Shown piece by piece: positions 22,464 to 31,652 of a stretch of DNA of 48,986 bases. The notes under the pieces were generated by a model. It had not been told where the DNA came from and searched no databases. It saw nothing but the letters and a program-made list of their open reading frames with translations. The translations under genes were made by a program, and so were the position numbers. The DNA comes from a virus: positions 1 through 48,986 of IMG/VR virus record IMGVR_UViG_3300034523_000118. The stretch is one strand, 5' to 3'. The first letter of the stretch is position 1, and every line of letters starts with the position of its first letter.

Positions 22464-23653
22464 GCGACAACTACGAAAAGCAGTACCTCGAACTTACCGC
22501 TAGCCTCAAAGGCATCGGCGACCAGATCAAGGCCCAGGCCGAGGCCACTGAAAAGCAAATCAAAGCCTCCGGCGATATGAATGCCGAGACCCGTGCCAAG
22601 GTAGATGAACTGCTGACCAAGCAAGGCGAGCTGCAGGCACGCCTGGGCGAGGCCGAGCAGAAGCTGGTGAACGCCAATCGCGACCGCAACCGCCAGGAAG
22701 AGCCTCAAAAGTCGGTTGGTGCGCTCGTGATCGAAAGCGAAGAGATGAAGGACATGAACTCGTCCTTCCGTGGCTCTCGTCGCGTTTCGGTGCCGCGAGC
22801 CGCTATCACCACCGCAACCGGCGGCGACCTGGTGCAGACTCAGCGCCTGCCGGGGATCATTGCTCCGCCGCAACGCCGACTGACCATCCGCGACTTGGTG
22901 GCGCCTGGCACCACGGAATCGAATTCGATCGAGTACATCCGCGAGACCGGCTTCACCAACAGCGCGCGAACCGTTGCTGAGAACACCGCCAAGCCGTACT
23001 CCGACCTGACCTTCGCACTGGCGACTGCGAACGTTCGCACCATCGCCCACCTTTTCAAAGCGAGCCGCCAGATGCTCGATGACGCCAAGGCCCTGCGGAG
23101 CTACATCGACGGCCGAGCGCGCTATGGACTGACCATGGCGGAAGAAGCTCAGCTGCTCTATGGCAACGGTACCGGCGCGAACCTGCAGGGCCTGATGACC
23201 GTGGCCCAGCTGTACGCGGCGCCGGCAGGCGTGGCGGTGGTCGGCGAACAGCGCATTGACCGCCTCCGCCTGGCGCTGCTGCAGGCCGAACTGGCCGAGT
23301 TCCCATCCGACGGCATCGTGCTTAACCCGATCGACTGGGCGGCCATCGAGCTGACCAAGGACGGCGAGGGTCGTTACATCATCGGCCAGCCCCAGGAAGG
23401 CACCAACGCGAAACTCTGGAATCGCCCAGTGGTTTCGACTCAGGCCATGACCCAGAACGACTTCCTGGTTGGTGCCTTCAAACTCGGTGCACAGATCTTC
23501 GACCGCATGGAAATCGAAGTGCTGATCTCGACCGAGAACGACAAGGACTTCGAGAACAACATGGCGACGATCCGCGCAGAAGAACGGCTGGCATTCGCCA
23601 TCTACCGCGAAGAGGCCTTCGTCACCGGTCCGCTTACCACCGTCACCCCCTAA
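22460..23653 (+). CDS. Major capsid protein (HK97 fold)
   Basis: The 397-aa protein has an N-terminal coiled-coil delta/scaffolding region (about 1-100), which the protease normally removes. The HK97-fold body follows, containing LVQTQRLPGIIAPPQRRLTI, NSIEYIRETGFTNSARTVAE, LFKASRQMLDDAKALRSYID and LNPIDWAAIELTKDGEGRYI. The cleavage point is probably near residues 100-112. It builds the icosahedral head. Confidence 0.93.
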   Translation: MSDNYEKQYLELTASLKGIGDQIKAQAEATEKQIKASGDMNAETRAKVDELLTKQGELQARLGEAEQKLVNANRDRNRQEEPQKSVGALVIESEEMKDMNSSFRGSRRVSVPRAAITTATGGDLVQTQRLPGIIAPPQRRLTIRDLVAPGTTESNSIEYIRETGFTNSARTVAENTAKPYSDLTFALATANVRTIAHLFKASRQMLDDAKALRSYIDGRARYGLTMAEEAQLLYGNGTGANLQGLMTVAQLYAAPAGVAVVGEQRIDRLRLALLQAELAEFPSDGIVLNPIDWAAIELTKDGEGRYIIGQPQEGTNAKLWNRPVVSTQAMTQNDFLVGAFKLGAQIFDRMEIEVLISTENDKDFENNMATIRAEERLAFAIYREEAFVTGPLTTVTP

Positions 23654-23701
23654 ACCTTCCGTAAGGCGGCGCCAGTAATGGCGCTCTGCTGGAGTACTCC
23701 T

Positions 23702-24232
23702 ATGGCACGTAAACAGGAAAAACCAGAGTCCACGGTTGAGCCGAAGGATGCATCGACCACTGAAACCGGCGGTAGCCAGCCTGATGATGGGGCTTTGGCC
23801 CTTTCGCCTAGTGTCGCAGCCTCGCCAAATCCTGGTGAGTTGGACGCTCCTGAAACTGATCCAGGCTCGGGGGAGAGCGCAGAGCAGGCACTGCCAGGAG
23901 CATCGACAGACTCCGGTCCTGGATCGGGCGTCTCGGCGAGCGACATGAGCATCAGTGCCGAAGCCTCCGCTACGGAAGCGAGAGCATCGGAAGGCGCGGG
24001 TCAGAACGGACCGGACCTGTCCGACAACGCCGACGAACACGCTCAGTCGGCTGGAGAGGATCAGGTTTCGGCTAACCCCAATCCGGCAACTCTTCAGGTC
24101 TACCCGATGCGGTCCTACATGGATGAGGGCGAACTGCGTCGCCGTGGCGGCCCCGCTTACGTGGTGCCACGCCGACATGCAGAGGAGCTGGTACAGCGCA
24201 AGCTGGCATCACATGAGCCGCTGAAGGAGTGA
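23702..24232 (+). CDS. Acidic low-complexity head protein, 176 aa
   Basis: About residues 1-135 are Ser/Glu/Asp/Pro/Gly-rich and probably disordered. The C-terminal 40 residues form a conserved-looking module (YPMRSYMDEGELRRRGGPAY, VVPRRHAEELVQRKLASHEP). The ATG at 23702 has GGAG 8 nt upstream; an in-frame ATG at 23678 is rejected. It lies between capsid and connector genes, so it may be a head decoration or assembly protein. The low-complexity part is likely to vary between phages. Confidence 0.65.
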   Translation: MARKQEKPESTVEPKDASTTETGGSQPDDGALALSPSVAASPNPGELDAPETDPGSGESAEQALPGASTDSGPGSGVSASDMSISAEASATEARASEGAGQNGPDLSDNADEHAQSAGEDQVSANPNPATLQVYPMRSYMDEGELRRRGGPAYVVPRRHAEELVQRKLASHEPLKE

Positions 24233-24236
24233 CGAT

Positions 24237-24578
24237 ATGCCGGTCATCAGCATGACCATGGCTCGGCATCATCTGCGGGATCCCGACGACGATGACGATT
24301 ACCTGGAACTCCTGATCGAGGCGGCAGAAGGGCAGGCGATGGACTATCTGAATCGGCGCTTCTACGCCGACCAGCAGGCGCTTGATGAGGCTGTCGCCGC
24401 CGGGGATGCTGGCGAGTCCCCCATGGTCTGCAACAAGCAGATCAAGGCCGCTTGCTTGCTGATCCTCGGCCACCTTTACGCAAACCGCGAGGACGTTGTG
24501 ATCGGGACCATTGCCACCGAACTTCCGAAAGGATCGGTGGCACTCCTGACTCCGCATCGGGTCGGGTGGGGCGTATGA
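24237..24578 (+). CDS. Head-tail connector (HK97 gp6-like)
   Basis: The 113-aa helical protein contains LELLIEAAEGQAMDYLNRRF and CNKQIKAACLLILGHLYANR, the pattern of gp6-like adaptor proteins that form a ring below the portal. It sits right after the capsid genes and is translationally coupled to the head-closure gene (ATGA). Confidence 0.85.
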   Translation: MPVISMTMARHHLRDPDDDDDYLELLIEAAEGQAMDYLNRRFYADQQALDEAVAAGDAGESPMVCNKQIKAACLLILGHLYANREDVVIGTIATELPKGSVALLTPHRVGWGV

Positions 24579-24901
24579 GGGCCGGTCCGCTGCGTCATCT
24601 GTTCAAGGTGACCCTCCGGCATGAAGAGCGGAACAAGTCCGGGGGCGCCGTAGTTACCTGGCTTCCTGCTTCTCGCCCAGAAATGTGGGGTGAGGTGCGA
24701 ACTCCAACTGGTCGGGTATCAGCCGTTGCTGAAAAGCTGAATGCTGTTGTTACGGCCGAGATCATCGCTAGGCCGCGCTCTGACATCGTGGCCGGATCGC
24801 GGCTGACGCGCCGCGGTGTCACCTACCAGGTCGAAGCTGTCTTGCCTGACAACGAAAACACCCTGATGAGGCTGGTTTGCTCATCGGTACCGAATCCATG
24901 A
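24575..24901 (+). CDS. Head closure protein (SPP1 gp16/HK97 gp7-like)
   Basis: The 108-aa strand-rich protein has RAGPLRHLFKVTLRHEERNK, PEMWGEVRTPTGR and SDIVAGSRLTRRGVTYQVEA, typical of head-closure or head-tail joining proteins that plug the portal channel. The ATG at 24575 overlaps the previous stop. Confidence 0.85.
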   Translation: MRAGPLRHLFKVTLRHEERNKSGGAVVTWLPASRPEMWGEVRTPTGRVSAVAEKLNAVVTAEIIARPRSDIVAGSRLTRRGVTYQVEAVLPDNENTLMRLVCSSVPNP

Positions 24902-24909
24902 GGTGAACC

Positions 24910-25086
24910 ATGAAAATTCAAGCACTGGGCCCGCTGACCGGCGCCTCCGGCGAGCGGGAGAAGGGTGAGATCTTCGACGTGAAGAAGGAATACGGCGAAG
25001 GCCTGATCGCCCGCGGCTACGCGGTGGAGATCAAAGATCAGCCCGCCGACGCCGAAAAGCCAGCGAAGGCCCAGGCCAAGGAGTAG
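24910..25086 (+). CDS. Small head-tail region protein, 58 aa
   Basis: The start codon follows AGGTGAACC. The peptide (MKIQALGPLTGASGEREKGE, IFDVKKEYGEGLIARGYAVE) ends with an Ala/Lys-rich tail. It is 8 bp after the head-closure gene and 3 bp before the gp10-like gene, with codon usage like its neighbours. Similar short proteins with a 'G-x-x-R-x-x-G-E-x-F-D-V' look occur at this place in related phages. Role unknown. Confidence 0.7.
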   Translation: MKIQALGPLTGASGEREKGEIFDVKKEYGEGLIARGYAVEIKDQPADAEKPAKAQAKE

Positions 25087-25089
25087 GCC

Positions 25090-25665
25090 ATGGCACGCCG
25101 GTCCAGTATCCGCGGTGACATCCGGCTACGCCGGACGCTGCGCAACATCCATAAGACGATGGACAACGAGCTGAAGCCGGCCATGGCAAAGGCGGCCGCG
25201 CGCGTTCTGGCCACTCAGCAGCAGCTGCTCCCGAAGGACACTGGAGCAGCTTCTGCGGCACTTCGGGTATACGTCGCTCCCAGCGGGCTGGATGCCCAAG
25301 TTGGCATCAGGGGAAAGCGGGACAACCGGCGATTTTTTTACCTTCGATTCATCGAGTACGGCACCAAAGGCTACTCCGGCAGCATGTACCAGCGAGCTGA
25401 TCGCAATGCGATCGGAGGCGTGCACACCAACAACCGCGACAAGTCGAAGCTGAAAGGGCGCCGCAACTCGATCCGCCAGCGCGATACCAAGAACAAGTCC
25501 GATGGGCAGCACTTCTTCGGTAAGTACCCTGACATTCCGGCGAGACCGGCTCATCCATGGCTGCGGCCGTCTCTGGATGTGAATCGCGAGTACGTGATGG
25601 CGGATCTTGAGGCGGCGGTGCGGTTGACGCTTCGCAAGGCAAGCCAGGGGGTAGGGAATGGCTGA
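25090..25665 (+). CDS. HK97 gp10-like tail-completion protein
   Basis: The 191-aa protein has the gp10 layout: an N-terminal helix (LRNIHKTMDNELKPAMAKAA), LPKDTGAASAALRVYVAPSG, YLRFIEYGTKGYSGSM, and the C-terminal PARPAHPWLRPSLDVNREYV. The family acts at the head-tail interface. It overlaps the DUF3168 gene by 8 bp. Confidence 0.88.
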   Translation: MARRSSIRGDIRLRRTLRNIHKTMDNELKPAMAKAAARVLATQQQLLPKDTGAASAALRVYVAPSGLDAQVGIRGKRDNRRFFYLRFIEYGTKGYSGSMYQRADRNAIGGVHTNNRDKSKLKGRRNSIRQRDTKNKSDGQHFFGKYPDIPARPAHPWLRPSLDVNREYVMADLEAAVRLTLRKASQGVGNG

Positions 25666-26044
25666 TCCATCACTGGCCCTGCAGGAGGCCATCTTCGCCA
25701 GGCTCCAGGCTGAAGTCAGCTGCCCAATCTACGACGGCGCGCCGCTGAATGCGGATATGCCCTATGTGTCCATCGACCGGGAAGTCGCGGTCAACAGCAG
25801 CCCGATTTCAGGGCGCAAGCGCGAAACGCGCCTGCTGTATCTGTCGGTCTGGTCTGATGCCGTCGGCCAGGCCGAGGTTAAGCGCATCAACGGCGAGGTC
25901 ATCGCCGCCTTGGACGAGCGCCGCCTGCCGCTGGAAATCGGTCGGGCCGTCTCTGTCAGGGTCGAGCAGGCCGACGCACAGCGCGATGCCGACGGTATCA
26001 CCTACCAGGGTTCGATCACCGTTCGCGTGATCACCACCCATTGA
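25658..26044 (+). CDS. DUF3168 tail-terminator protein
   Basis: The 128-aa alpha/beta protein (LQEAIFARLQAEVSCPIYDG, PYVSIDREVAVNSSPISGRK, RLLYLSVWSDAVGQAEVKRI) matches DUF3168/gp17-like proteins that cap the tail tube. Placement just before the tail-tube gene agrees. Confidence 0.85.
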   Translation: MADPSLALQEAIFARLQAEVSCPIYDGAPLNADMPYVSIDREVAVNSSPISGRKRETRLLYLSVWSDAVGQAEVKRINGEVIAALDERRLPLEIGRAVSVRVEQADAQRDADGITYQGSITVRVITTH

Positions 26045-26100
26045 ATCACCCACCGGGCCGCGCCGCGGCTTTTATCCAATGTGCCTTTGGAGGAATCCCC

Positions 26101-26601
26101 ATGGCCGAAGACAACCTCAATACAGCCGCCGGCTGCCGCCTCTCCATTGGCGGCAAGACCGGCGCTGATACCGTAACCGAGTACGAGGCCGACACCTATG
26201 TCCAGGTGGGCGAGATCGAAGACCTCGGCGAGTTCGGCGACACGTTCAACCCGGTGAACTTCACCTCGTTGAATGATGGCCGCGTGCGCAAGTACAAGGG
26301 CACTGCCGACGCTGGCAACATGACCATGGTAGTCGGCTTCGACAGTGGGGACGCCGGCCAAAAGGCAATTGCCGTTGCCCATAAGGACCGCTCCAAGGGC
26401 AACTACAACGTCAAGGTCACCTTGAATGACGGTGATCCTGATGCAACCCCTGCGATCCTGCCGACGACCTTCTATTACGGCGTCAAGGTGATGAACAACA
26501 CCGTAGCCGCCGGCCAGGCTGACAACGTGATCCGGCGCAACGTCACGCTGGCGATCAACACCGACATCATCGAAATCCCGGCCGGTCCGGCTACCCCGTA
26601 A
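26101..26601 (+). CDS. Major tail tube protein
   Basis: The 166-aa protein is expected to polymerise into the tail tube. Segments: GCRLSIGGKTGADTVTEYEA, VGEIEDLGEFGDTFNPVNFT, YKGTADAGNMTMVVGFDSGD. The ATG at 26101 is fixed by GGAGGAATCCCC; an in-frame ATG at 26041 has none. The 60-bp leader without a terminator sets it off from the connector genes, as often seen for highly translated tail genes. Confidence 0.87.
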   Translation: MAEDNLNTAAGCRLSIGGKTGADTVTEYEADTYVQVGEIEDLGEFGDTFNPVNFTSLNDGRVRKYKGTADAGNMTMVVGFDSGDAGQKAIAVAHKDRSKGNYNVKVTLNDGDPDATPAILPTTFYYGVKVMNNTVAAGQADNVIRRNVTLAINTDIIEIPAGPATP

Positions 26602-26639
26602 CCCGCGGGGCCCAACCCCGCCCGCACTGCGAGAATCCC

Positions 26640-26984
26640 ATGAGCGAAGCCTTGCATGGCACCATCACCTTGGTGATCGGCGCCCGCAGTTACACCCTCA
26701 AGCCGACCCTAGACGCAGCGTTGCGCATCGAGCACCGCTTCGGCGGGCTGCGTGCGGCGCTGGAGTCGATGCGGCTGATGAGCATCGCCGCCTGTGCTGA
26801 CATCGTGATCGCCGGCGCGGACCTGAAGCCCGACCAGCACCCGGCCATCGCCGGCGAGGTGTTCCACACTGGTGTGGCCAAGGTGTCGGGTCAGCTGACC
26901 GAGTTCATCACCGCCCTGCTCAACCCCGTACCGCCGAGTGTGGTTGCCAAGGGAAAGGACGAGGCGGCCAGCACAGCGCAGTGA
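26640..26984 (+). CDS. Tail assembly chaperone (G-like)
   Basis: The 114-aa protein resembles GTA-type tail assembly chaperones (GTITLVIGARSYTLKPTLDA, ALRIEHRFGGLRAALESMRL). These bind the tape measure during tail assembly. Near its end lies GGGAAAG in the correct phase for -1 slippage, opening into the next frame, just as lambda G gives G-T. The 38 bp before it hold nothing else. Confidence 0.85.
   Translation: MSEALHGTITLVIGARSYTLKPTLDAALRIEHRFGGLRAALESMRLMSIAACADIVIAGADLKPDQHPAIAGEVFHTGVAKVSGQLTEFITALLNPVPPSVVAKGKDEAASTAQ
26951..26957 (+). other. -1 frameshift slippery site (GGGAAAG)
   Basis: In the chaperone frame the heptamer reads G-GGA-AAG, the X-XXY-YYZ arrangement, and is the same heptamer used by lambda G/GT. 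After a -1 slip the frame stays open through 27217, predicting a 192-residue G-T fusion (106 + 86). Confidence 0.85.
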
Positions 26985-27217
26985 AGAACGGCAGCTACGT
27001 CGACTACCTGTTCGGCGTGGCCACCGGCTGGCTTGGCTGGCCGCCTGACACTGCCTGGCGTACTCCCATCCCCCAAATCATGCTGGCGCTTGACGCACGT
27101 CTCGACTGGGCCGGTCGCGGCCAGGGCCAACCATCTGGCCAGCCTGCGGTGCCGCGCAGGCCCGCCAGCGTGGCCGACAAGCTGAAGGCCTTCTTCCGAG
27201 GTCGTCAGCCAGAGTAG
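26981..27217 (+). CDS. T-like part of the tail assembly chaperone
   Basis: The frame continues from the slippery site at 26951-26957 without stops, so it is probably made mainly as the C-terminal extension of the chaperone. An in-frame GTG at 26981 overlapping the G stop (GTGA) could also start it alone, but no ribosome-binding site is seen. The peptide (YVDYLFGVATGWLGWPPDTA, MLALDARLDWAGRGQGQPSG) is Trp/Gly-rich and ends in a basic helix. Confidence 0.75.
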   Translation: MKNGSYVDYLFGVATGWLGWPPDTAWRTPIPQIMLALDARLDWAGRGQGQPSGQPAVPRRPASVADKLKAFFRGRQPE

Positions 27218-27220
27218 TTT

Positions 27221-27241
27221 GCCGCCTCCGGGCGGCTTTTT
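27221..27241 (+). terminator. Terminator before the tape measure gene
   Basis: GCCGCC (27221-27226) pairs with GGCGGC (27231-27236), followed by T5. TTGGAGAA, the tape-measure ribosome-binding site, follows 5 nt later. Read-through during lytic growth presumably requires Q. Confidence 0.8.
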
Positions 27242-27257
27242 GTGCTTGGAGAATTGC

Positions 27258-30200
27258 ATGGCCGATCAACAAGTCCAGGGCATGCTGGTCCAGATCGAGG
27301 CGACCACAGCCCAGCTGCGGCGCGAGTTGGCCAGCGCTGACCAGGTGGTGGCGCGCAGCACGCAGGCGATCGACCGCAACCTGGCCACCGTCGATTCGGC
27401 TTTTGACAGGGCGGGTGTAGCGGCTGAGAGCGCTGGTGCACTGATGCGTGGCGCCTTCGCTGCGGTTGCCGGCGCCGGGCTAATTGGCGGCATCATCAAG
27501 CAGGTTGACGCTTACGGGCAGATGTCGGACCGCATGAAGGCGGCCGCAGGCAGTGCTGGCGAATACCAGATGGTGCAGGAGCACCTTCTGCGCACCGCCC
27601 AGGAAACCTATCGGCCCTTGGCGGAGGCCCAAGAGCTGTACATTCGCACTGCCGATGTCATGCGCAGCTTGGGTTTCAACACCCAGCAAACGCTCGATAT
27701 TACCGACAGCTTCAGCTTCCTGCTGGTGACCAACGCGGCGGCTGCCGACAAGGCCGGCTCCGCGCTGGATGCCTATTCGAAGGCGCTGCAGACCGGTAAG
27801 GTTGAGGCCGATGGCTGGGTATCCATTCAGGACGCCATGCCGACCATCGTCACCGCGATCGCCAGCGCGACCGGCAAGAGCGCCGAAGAGATCCGCAAGC
27901 TCGGTGTCCAGGGCAAACTGTCGCTCGATGACATCAACACCGGCCTGCTGCGCACCGTGGAGGTCAACCGCAAGGCTGCAGCTGACATGTCCACCAGCGT
28001 GCAAGACGCGATGGTGAACATCAGCAACGCCATCCAGACCTTCTTGGGCGGGATGGAAGAGCAGACCGGCGCCGTCGCAGGTCTGTCGAGCGTGTTGATC
28101 GCCCTGGCCGACAACGTCGACCTGGTGGCGGTGGCCATGGGCGGTGCGGGCGCTGCGGCTCTCACCCTCTATGTCGCCAAAGCTGGCATGGCGCTGAAGG
28201 CCGCCCTGGCCCAGCGCATCGCAGAGGTACAGAACGCCCAGGCAGCACTTCGAGGCGCCGAAGCACAGCGCATCTATGCTCAGGCGCAGGTACAGCAGGC
28301 AGAGGCCTCGGTAGCTTCCGCGACAGGCCTGCAACGGCTCAATCTGGTTCAGACGCAGCTCTTGCCAAAACAGGCGGCGCTCACGGCTTCCACCGAGGCG
28401 CTGACCATTGCCCAGGCCAACCTGACACGCGCCGCCACCGGTGGCTTGCTGTCGGCGCTCGGCGGCCCGATGGGGTTAGCATTGCTTGCCGGTACCGCAG
28501 CAGCCAGCTTCCTGTTACTCAGCGACAACGCCGACCAAGCGGGCGTCAGCCTGGACGATCTGCACAAGCCGGTTGCTCAGCTGCGAGAAGAGTTCGCCAA
28601 GCTCAACAAGGACCAGCGTGAAGCCTCGCTGGTGAAGTGGCAGCAGGAACAGGTCAATGCTGCTGACAAGGTCAAGGACGCCTATGGCGACCTGGCCCAG
28701 TCCATCCGGTCGGCTGTGGTGACAGCTCCGGCGCGCGACTCTGGCGGCCAGTACAACCGGCAGTTGGCCGAGTACCAAGGGCTGATCGACCGCCTCAATG
28801 AGGCGCGTGCGTCCGGACAGGGTTTATCGCCCGTGCTGCAGGAGGTAGCGACTCGGCTGCAACTGCCGGCCAGCACGGTGCAGCAGTGGATCACCCAGGC
28901 GGGAGCCGTCAGCGACGCCGATCAGCGATCAAGCCTGATCGCGGAAACTCTGCGAGTCCTCACCGGTGTCACCGATGCGAACACTTCGGCCACCCAGGCG
29001 AACAATGCCGCCAAGGTCGGCATGAGTTCGGCAGGCCAGACCTATCTGGAAACGCTGCAGAAGCAGCTTGCCGGCCTGCAAGACAACGGCGATGCCACCA
29101 AGATCGCCAACCGCTACCTCGCAGAAAATGCGGATCTCACCGAGACCGACCGCCTGGCCATCCTGTCGGCAGCCAGTGCAATCGAGTCGCAGAAGAAGGC
29201 CAACAAGGACGCCACCGAAGGCAGCAAGGATCGCACCAAGGCTCTGAAGGACGAGATCAAGGCGCTCGACGCGATCATCGACCGTGCGCTGCCGGAGAAG
29301 AAACGCCTGGAGGACCTGGTCGATGGCGTGCAGGGACTGCGCAAGGCCCAGGCCGCCGGCAAGATCACCGCCGCCGAGATGGAGCTCGGCATCAAAAACT
29401 TGAACGCGGCCTATGCCGATCCGGAGTTGAAGAAACGGGCCGAAGAAGAGAGGAAGCTGGCGGAGATCCGGCGCAACAGCGCCGAGGCCTACCGCAAGGC
29501 TATGGAAGTGGTGCTACAGACCCGCCAGGACGCAATCAATGCGGACGTGGCCGGCGTAGGCATGGGCGATGACCAGCGCGAACAGGCCGACCGGCTGAAC
29601 GCTGTGCGGCAGAAGTATGCCGAGGCGCGCCGGCAGCTCGAGGAGCAGCAGGAGGATGTGTCGCGCCGGCTCAGCCAGGACGCCTATCAACAGCGCCTGG
29701 CGGACCTGGCCGACTACCAGGCGCGCGAGCTGCAGATGGAAGTCGACGGTTTCGACGCTCGATTGCTGGCCCAGCGCGACTACCGCAACGGCGCCAAGCG
29801 TGCCTGGGCCAACATCCAGGCGGACGCAGCAAACGTGGCGGGCGCGACCGATGACATGCTCACTACCGGCTTCAACACGGCCCGCGATGCCCTGGCCGAG
29901 TTCGCCATCACTGGCAAGGCCAACTTCAAGGACTTCGCTACCAGCGTGATCTCGGACATGGCCAGGATCGCCAGCCAGCAGGCCGCCAGTTCACTGTTGA
30001 GCGGCTTGGTCGGCATGGGCATATCCGCAGCTGGCAGTCTCTTCGGTGGTGGTAGTGGCAACGGTATGACTGCTGGCTCAGCCGGTGCTGTGTCTTCGAA
30101 TCTGGGCGCCTCTCAGGCGGGCTATGGTGCTGACTATCTCAGCAGCTGGTCCGGCGTCCGGCAGGCCAAGGGTGGCGCCTGGGATGGCGGTGTGCAGTTC

Positions 30201-30566
30201 TTCGCCAAAGGAGGCGCCTTCACAAACAGCATCCTCAACACACCGACCCCTTTCGGCCTTGCTGGAGGGGGCGTTGGCGTGGCGGGCGAGGCGGGTCCCG
30301 AAGCGATCATGCCGCTTGCCCGCGGCGCGGACGGTTCGTTGGGCGTGCAGGTGGTGGGGGGAAGTGGTGGAGGTTCGACAATTGTGCAGGTCACCGTACC
30401 GGTTGCAATAGCGCTGGAGGATCGAAGCTCTGAAGGGATGGAATTAGACACCGCTGCTTTTCAGCAAAACATGGAGCGGCAGATGCAGGGCGTCGCTGAT
30501 CGCGCTATTGCCGCTTCATGGCGTGCCGGCGGCGTCAGCTACCGCAACAGCAACGGGAGGCGCTGA
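27258..30566 (+). CDS. Tape measure protein
   Basis: The 1102-aa protein sets tail length and is injected with the DNA. The N-terminal region (about 1-260) has the conserved tape-measure domain (QVVARSTQAIDRNLATVDSA, DRMKAAAGSAGEYQMVQEHL, DGWVSIQDAMPTIVTAIASA). Hydrophobic segments follow near 280-310 and 395-430, then long coiled-coil stretches (about 650-850), and a C-terminal domain with TSVISDMARIASQQAASSLL and a Gly-rich end. At about 3 Å rise per two residues it predicts a tail of medium siphovirus length, but I give no number. ATG 27258 follows TTGGAGAATTGC. Confidence 0.92.
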   Translation: MADQQVQGMLVQIEATTAQLRRELASADQVVARSTQAIDRNLATVDSAFDRAGVAAESAGALMRGAFAAVAGAGLIGGIIKQVDAYGQMSDRMKAAAGSAGEYQMVQEHLLRTAQETYRPLAEAQELYIRTADVMRSLGFNTQQTLDITDSFSFLLVTNAAAADKAGSALDAYSKALQTGKVEADGWVSIQDAMPTIVTAIASATGKSAEEIRKLGVQGKLSLDDINTGLLRTVEVNRKAAADMSTSVQDAMVNISNAIQTFLGGMEEQTGAVAGLSSVLIALADNVDLVAVAMGGAGAAALTLYVAKAGMALKAALAQRIAEVQNAQAALRGAEAQRIYAQAQVQQAEASVASATGLQRLNLVQTQLLPKQAALTASTEALTIAQANLTRAATGGLLSALGGPMGLALLAGTAAASFLLLSDNADQAGVSLDDLHKPVAQLREEFAKLNKDQREASLVKWQQEQVNAADKVKDAYGDLAQSIRSAVVTAPARDSGGQYNRQLAEYQGLIDRLNEARASGQGLSPVLQEVATRLQLPASTVQQWITQAGAVSDADQRSSLIAETLRVLTGVTDANTSATQANNAAKVGMSSAGQTYLETLQKQLAGLQDNGDATKIANRYLAENADLTETDRLAILSAASAIESQKKANKDATEGSKDRTKALKDEIKALDAIIDRALPEKKRLEDLVDGVQGLRKAQAAGKITAAEMELGIKNLNAAYADPELKKRAEEERKLAEIRRNSAEAYRKAMEVVLQTRQDAINADVAGVGMGDDQREQADRLNAVRQKYAEARRQLEEQQEDVSRRLSQDAYQQRLADLADYQARELQMEVDGFDARLLAQRDYRNGAKRAWANIQADAANVAGATDDMLTTGFNTARDALAEFAITGKANFKDFATSVISDMARIASQQAASSLLSGLVGMGISAAGSLFGGGSGNGMTAGSAGAVSSNLGASQAGYGADYLSSWSGVRQAKGGAWDGGVQFFAKGGAFTNSILNTPTPFGLAGGGVGVAGEAGPEAIMPLARGADGSLGVQVVGGSGGGSTIVQVTVPVAIALEDRSSEGMELDTAAFQQNMERQMQGVADRAIAASWRAGGVSYRNSNGRR

Positions 30567-30904
30567 TGGCGATTGAGACATTCACCTGGGCTCCCGATGA
30601 AGAAGCCAGTGGCGATAGCACGCTCAGGACAAGGAAGTCCCAGTTCGGCGACAACTATGCCCAGGTCTCGAGCGACGGGCTCAATGCCGAAATCGACAGC
30701 TGGGACCTGACGTTTGGAGGCCTGGGTGAGGAAATCGCCCCAATCCTCGCCTTCATTCGTCGGCACAAGGGAGCCAAGGCATTCCTATGGACCAATGCCG
30801 AGGGCGTGCTGGGCATGTACCGCTGCGAGAAATTCCGTCAGCAGCGCAAGCCTGGCGGCATCACAAGCCTGACAACCACCTTTGAAAGGGCCTATCACCC
30901 ATGA
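30566..30904 (+). CDS. Minor tail protein M-like
   Basis: The 112-aa protein matches the phage minor tail family (gpM): ETFTWAPDEEASGDSTLRTR, KSQFGDNYAQVSSDGLNAEI, DSWDLTFGGLGEEI, and a C-terminus FRQQRKPGGITSLTTTFERA. It belongs to the tail tip. The ATG overlaps the tape-measure stop (TGATG); its own stop overlaps the L gene. Confidence 0.9.
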   Translation: MAIETFTWAPDEEASGDSTLRTRKSQFGDNYAQVSSDGLNAEIDSWDLTFGGLGEEIAPILAFIRRHKGAKAFLWTNAEGVLGMYRCEKFRQQRKPGGITSLTTTFERAYHP

Positions 30905-31650
30905 GCTTGATCACGCAATTGCAGAAGCTCGAGCCTGGCTCCGAGATCCTGCTGTTCGAGCTGGACGGTTCGGACTTCGACGCCGACGTGCTGCGCTTCC
31001 ACGGTCATGCAATCCCACATACCCCGGAAGAATTGGCAGCCGCTGGCTCCAACGCCGATCAGCTGCCGGCCAAGTCGATCTGGTGGCAGGGCAACGAGTA
31101 CGGTGCCTGGCCCATGCAGATCGACGGCATCGAGGCGAACTCGGACGGTACCGCCGTCCGGCCTACGCTGACGGTTGGCAACGTCAATGGACGGATTACC
31201 GCCCTTTGCCTGGCCTTCGACAACCTGCTCGAATTCAAGCTGACCATGCGCCATACGATGGCGCGCTATCTGGATGCGGCGAATTTCCCCGCAGGCAACC
31301 CGGAGGCTGATCCGACCGAGGAAGCCATCGAGGTCTGGTACATCGATCAAAAGGTGTCCGAGAACGGCACCACGGTAGCGTGGGAACTGGCCAGCCCCGG
31401 TGATGTTGGCGGAGAGACGATCGGCCGGCAAATGACCCAGCTGTGTGACTGGGCGATGACCGCCGGTTACCGCGGTCCGAACTGCGGCTACACCGGCCCT
31501 TACTTCGACCTTGACGGCAACCCAACTGACGACCCGGCTAAGGACCAGTGCAATGGCTGCCTCGATACCGGGTGCACTGTTCGTCACGGCCAGGGCAACC
31601 AGCTACCCTTCGGCGGCTTCCCGGCCGTATCCCTGATCGCGCGGAGCTGA
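30901..31650 (+). CDS. Minor tail protein L-like
   Basis: The 249-aa protein follows lambda gpL, a tail-tip component that carries an iron-sulphur cluster. Cysteines at the C-terminus (LCDWAMTAG, GPNCGYTGPYF, DQCNGCLDTGCTVRHG) are in the expected CX..C..CxxC arrangement. The N-terminal domain has LEPGSEILLFELDGSDFDAD. The order M-L-K-I-J is lambdoid. Confidence 0.9.
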   Translation: MSLITQLQKLEPGSEILLFELDGSDFDADVLRFHGHAIPHTPEELAAAGSNADQLPAKSIWWQGNEYGAWPMQIDGIEANSDGTAVRPTLTVGNVNGRITALCLAFDNLLEFKLTMRHTMARYLDAANFPAGNPEADPTEEAIEVWYIDQKVSENGTTVAWELASPGDVGGETIGRQMTQLCDWAMTAGYRGPNCGYTGPYFDLDGNPTDDPAKDQCNGCLDTGCTVRHGQGNQLPFGGFPAVSLIARS

Positions 31651-31652
31651 CT

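Noticed and set aside
22079-24178. A 699-codon open frame on the minus strand across the protease, capsid and head genes
   Set aside because: It is the complement of strongly supported head genes in GC-rich DNA; its composition is unnatural and it has no ribosome-binding site or family match.
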